A stretch of 17,719 nucleotides of DNA from a bacterium (GCA_030699255.1 JAUYJR010000052.1:1-17719), one strand, 5' to 3'. Positions 6,895-11,922 are shown, counted from the stretch's first letter. Made by a program: numbers and translations. Notes: generated by a model not told the origin, from the sequence alone.

Positions 6895-8370
6895 TTAATC
6901 TCTTTCTCTTGGCTTCATGGTGGGAAACAGCGTGACTTCCCGCAGGCTGTGCGAATTGGTTAAAAGGGCAACAAGCCGGTCTATTCCCATGCCAAACCCG
7001 GCCGTGGGAGGCATGCCGTATTCCAAAGCCTCAAGAAAGTCTTCATCCATGCGCTGAGCATCTTCCAATCCCTCTTTAAACAAAGACTCCTGCTCCTCAA
7101 ACGCCTTTCGCTGAGCCATAGGATCATTTTGCTCCGTATACGCTTTAACCAACTCCCACCCTCCCCCAACTAGAAGCTGAACCGTTTCGGCTTCCTTGGG
7201 ATTTTCCTTTCGCGCTTTTGCCAAAGGAAACATCTCTGAAGGATGATGAATAACAAATTGAGGTTCCCACAGGTGAGGACGAATAACCTTCTTATATATC
7301 ATGTCCATAATTCTCCCCTTGCTTAATGTACTTTCGGTCTCAATTCCCATTTCTTGAGCCTTGGCAAGAAGGGTATCTCTGTTCATGCTCTCAATATCAA
7401 TATCTGCGTACTTGCGAAAGAGTTCGGCGTACTCTACTCGAGGCCAGGGAGGAGTAAAATCAATTTCTTTTCCCGCATACTCGATTTTTTGCGTTCCATG
7501 CGCAAGCTCCACCACAAAAGCAATGAGCTGTTCAGTGAGCTTCATCATATCCTTGTAGTCGGCATACGCCCAGTAGAACTCCAGCATGGTAAAGTCCGGA
7601 CTATGCTGGCGATCCACCCCTTCATTTCGAAATACTCGCCCCATTTCATACACCTTCTCAAATCCCCCAACCATAAGACGCTTCAAAGGAAGTTCCAAGG
7701 AAATGCGCAAAAACATGTCCAAGTCAAACGCGTTGATATGCGTTACAAACGGTTCAGCTTCAGCCCCGCCATAGATACTTTGGAGCACGGGTGTTTCCAC
7801 CTCCATAAATCCTTCTTTTGCAAGAAAATCTCGAATCGCTTTCATAATCACAGATCTTTTCTCAAATACCTCTTTTGTTTCTTTGTTAAAGAGAAGATCA
7901 AGGTACCGCTTGCGATAGCGCTCCTCCACATCCTGCAGACCATGCCACTTGTCCGGAAGTGGAAGGAGAGATTTTGCCAACACGGTATAGTCGGCAACAT
8001 CAATGGTCTGTTCTCCTTTTTTTGTTTCAAACATGGTGCCCCGCACTTGTATAAAATCTCCCACATCCACCGCCCCCAAAAAGAGCTCAAAGGAGGCCTC
8101 TCCAACATGATTTTTTCGGAGGTACGCCTGAAGTGTTCCCGTTCCGTCTTCTATATGAAAAAACAAGGAACCTCCATGCTCTCGAAGGGACCTAACTCTT
8201 CCTAAAACGGTAATTTCTTCTCCACTCTGGGAAAGACTAGAGAACGTCTCCAGCACGCCCTTTGTGGTATGCGTACGCTTCACGGAGCTTGGATACCCTT
8301 GCATGCCCGCCTTTTCCAGGCGCTCAAGCTTTTTGATCCGCTCTTCCCGTATATCTTCAATAGTTGCCAT
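6895..8370 (-). CDS. lysS: Lysyl-tRNA synthetase, class II
   Basis: Charges tRNA-Lys. The 491 residues contain an OB-fold anticodon-binding domain (about 53-135, with LGRVRSLREHGGSLFFHIED) and a class II catalytic domain. Motif 1 is near VETPVLQ (191-197), motif 2 is FRNEGVDRQHSPDFTMLEFY (247-266), and motif 3 is GFGMGIDRLVALL (458-470), followed by the ending LFPTMKPRE. The segment usually read as GGREIANAYSELNDP is changed here to GGGWELVKAYTEQNDP (402-417) while keeping the glutamate and NDP. First gene of lysS-serS-ftsQ. A weak promoter places the start site about three bases before the ATG. The cognate tRNA-Lys lies elsewhere in the window (137-208). Confidence 0.98.
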   Translation of the reverse strand: MATIEDIREERIKKLERLEKAGMQGYPSSVKRTHTTKGVLETFSSLSQSGEEITVLGRVRSLREHGGSLFFHIEDGTGTLQAYLRKNHVGEASFELFLGAVDVGDFIQVRGTMFETKKGEQTIDVADYTVLAKSLLPLPDKWHGLQDVEERYRKRYLDLLFNKETKEVFEKRSVIMKAIRDFLAKEGFMEVETPVLQSIYGGAEAEPFVTHINAFDLDMFLRISLELPLKRLMVGGFEKVYEMGRVFRNEGVDRQHSPDFTMLEFYWAYADYKDMMKLTEQLIAFVVELAHGTQKIEYAGKEIDFTPPWPRVEYAELFRKYADIDIESMNRDTLLAKAQEMGIETESTLSKGRIMDMIYKKVIRPHLWEPQFVIHHPSEMFPLAKARKENPKEAETVQLLVGGGWELVKAYTEQNDPMAQRKAFEEQESLFKEGLEDAQRMDEDFLEALEYGMPPTAGFGMGIDRLVALLTNSHSLREVTLFPTMKPRERD

Positions 8371-8379
8371 GGTATGGAG

Positions 8380-8408
8380 ATTGTAGCTGATTTTTTCTGT
8401 TCTGAAAA
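8380..8408 (-). promoter_or_regulatory. Candidate promoter of lysS-serS-ftsQ
   Basis: The -10 box TACAAT (8385-8380) lies 17 bases after a poor -35 box TTTTCA (8408-8403). The start site would be about 8373, three bases before the lysS ATG, again a nearly leaderless mRNA. The weak -35 makes this less certain than the hrcA promoter. Confidence 0.45.
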
Positions 8409-8415
8409 GACTCTG

Positions 8416-9060
8416 TTACGGGGAGAATAAACGCCCCGCGTTGGAGATAATTTCTTTCCACATCTTGAGCCAGTCCGTAATGCCCCGAATGAATCCTCGC
8501 TTCTTTGACTTGGTCATATGGGAAAGTCCGGGAAGCGCGGTTGCCACAATCTTTTTCTTCATTCGCCGGGCAGTCACCGTAACAGCCACCTCCACAAGAT
8601 ACCCCTGCATGGCCTCCCGATCCACCGCCTCCCATATTTCTCGCTTGAGAATACGGAAACCGCTTATGGGGCCTCCCGAATACCTGCTTAAGCTGTTTAC
8701 TAGCGAGTTGCCCCGGTCAATAGATCCCACAGCCATGTCAGCTTCTTCTTGCTCCATAAGCTTTATGAGGGCAGAAACATGCCCTTGAGAAAGAGAGAAG
8801 AGGTCCGCATCAGCAAACAAAAGCAAGGGGGCTTTGGTAAGTTCAACACCGCGCGCCAACGCCTCTCCTTTTCCCAAGTTTACTGGCAAACAAACAACGC
8901 GAGCTCCTCCAGCTCGCGCTCTCTCTGCTGTTCTGTCTTCTGATCCGTCATCAACAACAAGAACTTCCGCAATGCTTCCGTGCCCCAAGAGCACGGAGGT
9001 AACATGTTGAATTGTTTTTTCTTCGTTAAACGCGGGAATAATCGCGGCAATCTTCTGCAT
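8416..9060 (-). CDS. Family 2 glycosyltransferase
   Basis: The 214-residue protein is a GT-A fold transferase. The N-terminus IAAIIPAFNEEKTI is the GT2 nucleotide-sugar entry motif, VVDDGSEDRT supplies the first conserved aspartates (about 34-43), and LLLFADADLFSL carries the DxD-like metal and diphosphate site. The GKGEALARGV segment resembles dolichyl-phosphate mannose synthase and glucosyl-3-phosphoglycerate synthase relatives (GKGxAxxxG). There is no transmembrane segment, so it probably acts on the cytoplasmic face on a lipid carrier or small acceptor. The sugar and acceptor cannot be read from sequence. It lies 23 bases after greA and 45 bases before lysS, and may have its own extended -10 promoter. 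Confidence 0.88.
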   Translation of the reverse strand: MQKIAAIIPAFNEEKTIQHVTSVLLGHGSIAEVLVVDDGSEDRTAERARAGGARVVCLPVNLGKGEALARGVELTKAPLLLFADADLFSLSQGHVSALIKLMEQEEADMAVGSIDRGNSLVNSLSRYSGGPISGFRILKREIWEAVDREAMQGYLVEVAVTVTARRMKKKIVATALPGLSHMTKSKKRGFIRGITDWLKMWKEIISNAGRLFSP

Positions 9061-9065
9061 ACCTT

Positions 9066-9074
9066 AGTATAGCA
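9066..9074 (-). promoter_or_regulatory. Candidate extended -10 promoter of the glycosyltransferase gene
   Basis: TGC-TATACT (9074-9066) fits the extended -10 form TGnTATAAT with one mismatch. No acceptable -35 box lies 16-18 bases upstream, inside the end of greA. The predicted start site is at about 9059-9060, the first bases of the start codon. Confidence 0.4.
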
Positions 9075-9083
9075 GAAATGAAG

Positions 9084-9539
9084 CTATGAGATACTCTTGA
9101 GCAGATACTCTGCCACTCCCCCGGGAGTTTCCACCGTAACCTTCTCTCCTTTTTTCTTTCCCAAGAGAGCAAGTCCCAAAGGAGATTCGGCCGAAAGCTT
9201 TCCCTCCAGAGGATTTGCTTCTTGGGGACCTGTAATGGTAAACACGGAAGATTCTTTTCCTTCTACCAATGTTACGGTAGAACCAATGGCAACTTTCTCG
9301 CTTTGAGATGTCTGCTCCACCACCTCTGAATTTTTAAGCATGTGCTCTATTTCAGCAACGCGTGCCTCAACAAGCCCCTGCTCTTCTTTGGTGTTGGAGT
9401 AGTCAAAGTTTTCTGAAAGATCGCCAAATGCAATTGCCTTCTGCAGGCGCTCAGCCAACTCCTTTCTCTTTGTTGTTTTGAGATACTCAAGCTCTTCTCT
9501 GAGCTTTTGCTCTCCTTCTTTTGTGATGTATCGTATCAT
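9084..9539 (-). CDS. greA: Transcription elongation factor GreA
   Basis: GreA enters the secondary channel of RNA polymerase and stimulates cleavage of backtracked RNA. The start chosen is ATG at 9539 (MIRYITKEGEQKLREEL), giving 151 residues, the usual length. An in-frame extension to 9785 would run through the promoter and terminator and is not protein-like. The N-terminal coiled coil (to about 75) carries the tip motif GDLSENFDYSNTKEEQ with the acidic residues that hold magnesium. The C-terminal FKBP-like domain has the family pattern SPLGLALLGKKKGE and ends with TPGG. It has its own promoter (9592-9564) immediately after the terminator of the accessory island. Confidence 0.96.
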   Translation of the reverse strand: MIRYITKEGEQKLREELEYLKTTKRKELAERLQKAIAFGDLSENFDYSNTKEEQGLVEARVAEIEHMLKNSEVVEQTSQSEKVAIGSTVTLVEGKESSVFTITGPQEANPLEGKLSAESPLGLALLGKKKGEKVTVETPGGVAEYLLKSIS

Positions 9540-9563
9540 AAATATATTTTGATTTTGCTTCCC

Positions 9564-9592
9564 TTTGTACTCTTTTTTTGCCCTTGTGTCAA
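9564..9592 (-). promoter_or_regulatory. greA promoter
   Basis: A perfect -35 box TTGACA (9592-9587) is followed after 17 bases by TACAAA (9569-9564), a 4/6 match to the -10 consensus. The start site would be near 9557, giving an 18-nt leader without an SD. The -35 box directly follows the U-run of the upstream terminator. Confidence 0.7.
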
Positions 9593-9593
9593 C

Positions 9594-9660
9594 AAAAACC
9601 GGCTTGGGGCTGTGGGCGCAACAGAGGAGAATGTTGTTGTACCCCCAGCCCCAAACCGAC
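9594..9660 (-). terminator. Long U-tailed hairpin closing the accessory island
   Basis: Arms at about 9599-9623 and 9632-9659 pair over roughly 24 positions, with core GGGGC paired to GCCCC. On the minus strand most deviations become G-U pairs. Reading the minus strand, the stem is followed at once by GGTTTTTGTTG, a U-rich tail. This is a good intrinsic terminator for transcription arriving from the small-gene island, placed just before the greA promoter. Confidence 0.75.
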
Positions 9661-9698
9661 AAATGCTTGTGTATCAAAAGTGAACCAATCTCTCCGTT

Positions 9699-9732
9699 GA
9701 ATTCTCGTTTTGGTTTGCCAAAACAAGAACTC
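9699..9732 (-). repeat. 15-bp stem-loop after repeat copy 1
   Basis: Arms 9699-9713 and 9718-9732 pair over 15 positions (two G-U pairs on the minus strand) around a four-base loop CAAA. A further outer helix, CTCTC (9741-9737) with GAGAG (9694-9690), encloses it. The element has the same position relative to repeat copy 1 as the hammerhead has to copy 2. Confidence 0.7.
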
Positions 9733-9737
9733 AGTTG

Positions 9738-9799
9738 AGAGGAGAAGTGTGAGTTGAAAGCAGGGTGCGACCTGACTCTAACCACATTTCTCCTATTTG
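9738..9799 (-). repeat. 62-bp structured repeat, copy 1
   Basis: These 62 bases are identical to 10268-10329, 530 bases away. The ends are inverted repeats: AGGAGAAGTGTG (9740-9751) pairs with CACATTTCTCCT (9783-9794) at 11 of 12 positions plus a G-U on the plus strand. Inner helices GTT/AAC and CAGG/CCTG surround a six-base loop. A small GCCCCT/AGGGGC hairpin (9803-9817) precedes it on the minus strand. A similar CCCC/GGGG hairpin precedes copy 2, so the true unit may be about 90 bases. Confidence 0.9.
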
Positions 9800-9823
9800 C
9801 TTGCCCCTAGGAGGGGCTTGTTG

Positions 9824-9848
9824 GTGTCCCTACTTTTGGTAGGGACAC
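9824..9848 (-). repeat. Perfect hairpin at the stop codon of the 56-codon ORF
   Basis: GTGTCCCTAC and GTAGGGACAC pair around a TTTTG loop; the stop codon of the upstream small ORF lies inside the stem. No U-run follows, so it is not an obvious terminator. It is one of a chain of hairpins in this stretch, others being near 9861-9879 (CAGGAGG/CCTCCTG), 9905-9941 and 9946-9962 (ACCGCGG/CCGCGGT). Confidence 0.6.
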
Positions 9849-10000
9849 CGTCCGTTCCATTCAGGAGGCAGATCCTCCTGACAGGATCGGATCGAATCGG
9901 CGGGACGGGGATCATCGCTGTACAGAGTACAGCGATCCCCGTTGCACCGCGGTTGCCGCGGTTGAGGGGGAACGAGTGATTCACGTGATTCGGTGGCCAT
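9830..10000 (-). CDS. Small cysteine-containing protein, 56 residues, unknown
   Basis: ATG at 10000 is preceded by AAGGAGG with an eight-base spacer, a textbook SD, and opens a 56-residue frame beginning MATESRESLVPPQPRQPRC. The product has four cysteines (19, 24, 40, 52) and many P, R and D residues; a small metal-binding fold is conceivable but no known pattern is met. The SD and start codon lie within a hairpin (GGTGGCC/GGCCACC, 9992-10010), which could mask initiation. The coding stretch is unusually rich in hairpins, so it may instead be structured RNA with a chance ORF. An open frame of 174 codons (10317-9793) also crosses the region. I do not recognise the protein. Confidence 0.4.
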   Translation of the reverse strand: MATESRESLVPPQPRQPRCNGDRCTLYSDDPRPADSIRSCQEDLPPEWNGRCPYQK

Positions 10001-10205
10001 ATGGGCCACCTCCTTCCCCGACCGGGCGAATATTTTGGAATGCCCAGGCCGGCAGAAAAAGAGAAAAACGATTGAGCAATATCAGCCAAGATACAAAATA
10101 TGGGGCTGTATTGCTGTGCAAACAGATACTTCTCTCCTTCTGCCGACCCGAGCGGTGTGTGATGTAAAAGAACTTCAATCTCTGTTTTCGCTCTTTTGAG
10201 CTCAT
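9981..10205 (-). CDS. Possible 74-residue small membrane protein, unknown
   Basis: ATG at 10205 lies inside the CUGAUGA core of the hammerhead ribozyme and is preceded by GGGAGG (10220-10215) with a nine-base spacer. The product starts MSSKERKQRLKFFYITHR, is basic at the N-terminus, and has a hydrophobic stretch around FVSWLILLNRFSLFLPAWAF, so a single membrane segment is possible. Its stop overlaps the start of the 56-codon ORF by 20 bases. A rival frame over the same bases looks equally protein-like around ADELKRAKTEIEVLLHH but lacks a good start. Evidence is only the SD, length and context. Confidence 0.25.
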   Translation of the reverse strand: MSSKERKQRLKFFYITHRSGRQKERSICLHSNTAPYFVSWLILLNRFSLFLPAWAFQNIRPVGEGGGPYGHRIT

Positions 10206-10271
10206 CAGCTCGGACCTCCCGTAAAGCGGGACCCCGTCCCACCACGGGACAGGTACATCCGAGAAACAGAG
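10180..10271 (-). ncRNA. Type III hammerhead ribozyme
   Basis: All core elements are present in minus-strand RNA. Stem III is CUCUGUU (10271-10265) with AACAGAG (10186-10180), 7 bp, including the required A15.1-U16.1 pair. Position H17 is U (10264). Stem I is CUCGGA (10263-10258) with UCCGAG (10214-10209). The catalytic CUGAUGA occupies 10208-10202. Stem II is GCUC-AAAA-GAGC (10201-10190) with the G10.1-C11.1 pair, followed by GAAA (10189-10186). Stem III is the open helix, so this is type III. Cleavage is expected between 10264 and 10263. The distal part of stem I (10257-10215) folds into two further hairpins. The 5' strand of stem III is the last four bases of repeat copy 2. Confidence 0.93.
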
Positions 10272-10329
10272 GAGAAGTGTGAGTTGAAAGCAGGGTGCGA
10301 CCTGACTCTAACCACATTTCTCCTATTTG
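10268..10329 (-). repeat. 62-bp structured repeat, copy 2
   Basis: Identical to 9738-9799. On the minus strand it follows the 94-codon gene by 44 bases and a CCCC/GGGG hairpin (about 10333-10349), and its last bases merge into stem III of the hammerhead. The repeat is itself a long hairpin. Its position after each small-gene block suggests a 3'-end or processing element of the transcript rather than a coding repeat. Confidence 0.9.
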
Positions 10330-10373
10330 TTGACCCCGGTGGAGGGGCTTAGTTTACGCCGAGGCGAAAGAGG

Positions 10374-10658
10374 TCATGACACACGATGGACGCGGATCAC
10401 ATGCTTGTCGCTGACGCCGGCGTTAATGCCGACTTTGTACGCCGAGGCGTACGCGACCAACTCCAGGCGCTCTCCCACCTGGAGGGCGTCGAGCAGTGGG
10501 GTCCACTGCTCCGTCAACGCCTCGACGTTCTTGTCGCTCATGCGCCCTTTGGCGCAAGAGCGAGCGTTTTCGGCCGCAATTGCGGCCAGATGCTCGGCAT
10601 CACTCGGGGCCACGGTCTGAATCTGGCCACCATAGCGACTAACCTCAAATAAATGCAT
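10374..10658 (-). CDS. Hypothetical protein, 94 residues
   Basis: ATG at 10658 follows a perfect SD (AAGGAGG, five-base spacer). The product begins MHLFEVSRYGGQIQTVAP and is mostly helical in appearance, with an A/E/L-rich middle (HLAAIAAENARSC and LLDALQVGERLELVAYAS) and no transmembrane segment or known motif. Codons are strongly GC-rich at third positions (GCC, GTC, GAC, CTG, CGC), unlike the AT-tolerant usage of dnaK or mrdA, which supports real coding and suggests a foreign origin. It is expressed from a consensus promoter (10955-10928) through a 263-nt structured leader and is followed by repeat copy 2 and the hammerhead. I do not recognise the family. Confidence 0.75.
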   Translation of the reverse strand: MHLFEVSRYGGQIQTVAPSDAEHLAAIAAENARSCAKGRMSDKNVEALTEQWTPLLDALQVGERLELVAYASAYKVGINAGVSDKHVIRVHRVS

Positions 10659-10765
10659 GATATCCTCCTTCTGCCCGGATAACGTTCCGGGCCAACATAT
10701 TTGTCCACAGAAGACCTTTGCAAGATCAACTGCCTCCTGTGGAACAAGGAACCAACAATATACAT
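10538..10765 (-). CDS. Possible upstream ORF, 75 residues, overlapping the 94-residue gene
   Basis: ATG at 10765 has a strong SD (AAGGAG, 10777-10772, six-base spacer) and opens 75 codons, starting MYIVGSLFHRRQLILQR. The last 40 codons overlap the 94-codon gene in another frame, where codon bias clearly favours the 94-codon frame. It may be a regulatory upstream ORF whose translation opens or closes the leader hairpins, or a real short protein. Two shorter candidates precede it in the leader: 12 codons (MDGAGLGRDRRQ) and 6 codons (MDANSP). The function is unknown. Confidence 0.25.
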   Translation of the reverse strand: MYIVGSLFHRRQLILQRSSVDKYVGPERYPGRRRISCIYLRLVAMVARFRPWPRVMPSIWPQLRPKTLALAPKGA

Positions 10766-10921
10766 TGTCTTCTCCTTGCTCCGCAGGATGGATGATATAA
10801 AAGGTACTACTGCTCTATTCAGAACAAGCAAACTCTCCTGTTTAAGGAGAGTTTGCGTCCATTTTCTCTTTATTGGCGCCGGTCTCTCCCCAAACCGGCG
10901 CCATCCATATGCTTGATTGTT
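10659..10921 (-). ncRNA. 263-nt structured 5' leader of the 94-residue gene
   Basis: Between the predicted start site (10921) and the gene lie at least four hairpins. A 10-bp stem has arms at 10874-10883 and 10894-10903 (GGCGCCGGT core). A perfect 12-bp stem pairs 10828-10839 with 10845-10856. TCCACAG/CTGTGGA is at 10704-10710 and 10737-10743. GCCCGGA/TCCGGGC is at 10673-10679 and 10686-10692, ending eight bases before the SD. Small upstream ORFs are interleaved. The layout resembles a cis-regulatory leader; I cannot match it to a known riboswitch class. Confidence 0.55.
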
Positions 10922-10927
10922 AAGGGC

Positions 10928-10955
10928 ATTATATCACACTTTCCAGATTTGTCAA
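10928..10955 (-). promoter_or_regulatory. Consensus sigma70 promoter of the repeat/hammerhead unit
   Basis: TTGACA (10955-10950) and TATAAT (10933-10928), both perfect, are separated by 16 bases. The start site is expected near 10921. It lies downstream of the two hairpins that follow the 147-residue gene, so it begins a separate transcript. Confidence 0.9.
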
Positions 10956-10966
10956 GCCCTTTCATT

Positions 10967-11005
10967 CCCTGTGAAAATCCACTACGTCAATGAACTTTCA
11001 CAGGG
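10967..11005 (-). repeat. 10-bp stem-loop between small genes
   Basis: CCCTGTGAAA (10967-10976) pairs perfectly with TTTCACAGGG (10996-11005) around a 19-base loop. It lies just upstream of the promoter at 10955-10928 and just after the hairpin that follows the 147-residue gene. The function is unclear: it may be part of a terminator pair or an operator. Confidence 0.55.
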
Positions 11006-11006
11006 A

Positions 11007-11056
11007 GAGCAGAGAGTAGAAAATAATTCGTGCAGTTTTATTTTCTCTCTCTGCTC
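11007..11056 (-). terminator. Large hairpin directly after the 147-residue gene
   Basis: GAGCAGAGAG-T-AGAAAATAA (11007-11026) pairs with 11038-11056 over about 19 bp with one bulged base. It starts four bases after the stop codon. The U-rich part is within the stem rather than after it, so it is a stabilising or terminating hairpin of uncertain efficiency. Confidence 0.55.
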
Positions 11057-11060
11057 TTTG

Positions 11061-11504
11061 TCACACAATAGCGGCGAGTGACGCGCCGAGGAGCTTCTCG
11101 GCAACCTGCCGAGCAAGCTCCTCCAAAGCAGAACCTTCCATGTCCTCCGGCCGGACAAGAAAGTCTGCCTTGGCAAACCCCTTGGCCGGGTCGGTAGTCA
11201 AGTCGAGTGTTACCACTCGACCCTGCCACTCAACCCAGCCATCCACACCATGGTACCGATCGGCGGGGCTGCCGACCGCAGTGTACAGACGGAGCTGGAA
11301 CCAATCTTCCAGCTCCAGCGCCATACACACCGTGGCGTGGAGATCGGAGGCCATCCGTGGGCCAGGATCGGCCGGATCCCACGGCTGGCACTCCCTCACC
11401 AGAGCCAGGGCCTGCCTGTATGGCAGGTACTCCTGGCTCTGGCGCCAGACGCACTCTCCGAGCACCTCGTGCTCAAAGAGCCTTCCAGTGTAACCGTTGC
11501 CCAC
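11061..11504 (-). CDS. Hypothetical protein, 147 residues
   Basis: The start is GTG at 11504, seven bases after the SD AAAGGAGGT. An upstream GTG at 11558 would lie in the promoter and is rejected. The product is soluble and rich in W, E, D and L. It includes YHGVDGWVEWQGRVVTLDLT (about 85-104) followed by DPAKGFAKAD. An acidic residue in GVD, a beta-hairpin, then D-x-T and a lysine is a layout seen in some nuclease-like folds, but no catalytic assignment is justified. Codon use is GC-rich, like the 94-residue gene and unlike the core genes. It has its own promoter with a 38-nt leader and is closed by the hairpin at 11056-11007. Family not recognised. Confidence 0.8.
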   Translation of the reverse strand: MGNGYTGRLFEHEVLGECVWRQSQEYLPYRQALALVRECQPWDPADPGPRMASDLHATVCMALELEDWFQLRLYTAVGSPADRYHGVDGWVEWQGRVVTLDLTTDPAKGFAKADFLVRPEDMEGSALEELARQVAEKLLGASLAAIV

Positions 11505-11548
11505 GAACTTACCTCCTTTCAAATCAAATTTTGTAGTGATCTGGGAAT

Positions 11549-11577
11549 AGTATATCACAAATATAAAGAAAAGTCAA
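11549..11577 (-). promoter_or_regulatory. Promoter of the 147-residue gene
   Basis: TTGACT (11577-11572), 17 bases, then TATACT (11554-11549): exactly the same boxes and spacing as the hrcA promoter. The start site is near 11542, giving a 38-nt leader with a strong SD. The -35 box overlaps a nine-pair imperfect hairpin (about 11599-11572, minus strand) that may terminate the upstream 77-residue gene. Confidence 0.85.
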
Positions 11578-11602
11578 GCCCCCTTGAGGACCTGACTATA
11601 CG

Positions 11603-11836
11603 CTATTGCCGCGTATTTTTTGGAGGCCAAAGAATCTTTACAACGCATCCTTTCTCCCCTATTGGGGAGCATTTTGGACAGTCAGCACCAAACACTGCTG
11701 TGGCACCAACTGCTCCTTTTCCCATCCTCTCCCGCAACTCCTCCTTTCTTTTGTTACTGAGGAGCTGTGCAAATCTCTCCCATTCCACGGAGTACTCTCC
11801 GCATATGGGACACTGAAAGGTAAAGATGCCCTGCAA
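11603..11836 (-). CDS. Small two-CxxC zinc-ribbon-like protein, 77 residues
   Basis: The start is TTG at 11836, eight bases after the SD AAGGAG. The product has C9-P-I-C12-G and C53-P-K-C56, two zinc knuckles separated by a helical, basic segment (FAQLLSNKRKEELRERM), plus C64. Such small zinc ribbons bind nucleic acid or protein partners; nothing more specific can be said. It has a perfect-consensus promoter whose -35 box overlaps the mrdA stop codon, with a 52-nt leader. First gene of the accessory island, on the same strand as its neighbours. The function is unknown. Confidence 0.75.
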   Translation of the reverse strand: MQGIFTFQCPICGEYSVEWERFAQLLSNKRKEELRERMGKGAVGATAVFGADCPKCSPIGEKGCVVKILWPPKNTRQ

Positions 11837-11894
11837 GATACCAGCTCCTTTCTCTACAACATGTCTACAACCGTTTTTCCTGGAGCCGAGAGGT

Positions 11895-11922
11895 ATTATA
11901 CATATTATTAAAACTGTGTCAA
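11895..11922 (-). promoter_or_regulatory. Consensus promoter of the 77-residue zinc-ribbon gene
   Basis: TTGACA (11922-11917), 16 bases, TATAAT (11900-11895), all twelve positions consensus. The start site is near 11888. The -35 box covers the mrdA stop codon TGA (11921-11919). Confidence 0.9.

Noticed and set aside
7354..8205. 283-codon open frame on the plus strand
   Set aside because: It is antisense to the unambiguous lysS gene; the composition (K, H, F, S-rich) is that of a complementary-strand shadow and there is no SD or family motif.
9540..9785. 82-codon N-terminal extension of GreA
   Set aside because: It would pass through the greA promoter, the terminator hairpin and half of repeat copy 1; GreA normally starts at MIRYITKEG.
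9793..10317. 174-codon open frame between the two repeats as a real protein
   Set aside because: The only start lies in the repeat hairpin with the SD two bases from ATG, and the frame crosses the ribozyme and many hairpins. Kept as an alternative in the findings but not annotated.
9738..10329. CRISPR array
   Set aside because: Only two repeat copies with a 468-base interval, no spacer-sized units and no cas genes nearby.
9594..10921. Genomic copy of a viroid-like or Obelisk-type circular RNA because of the type III hammerhead
   Set aside because: Only one ribozyme on one strand is visible, no rod-like self-complementarity over the whole unit is seen, and a bacterial promoter and terminator bracket it.
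11505..11558. GTG start for a 165-residue form of the 147-residue protein
   Set aside because: It overlaps the -10 box and lies upstream of the predicted transcription start; the GTG at 11504 has a perfect SD.
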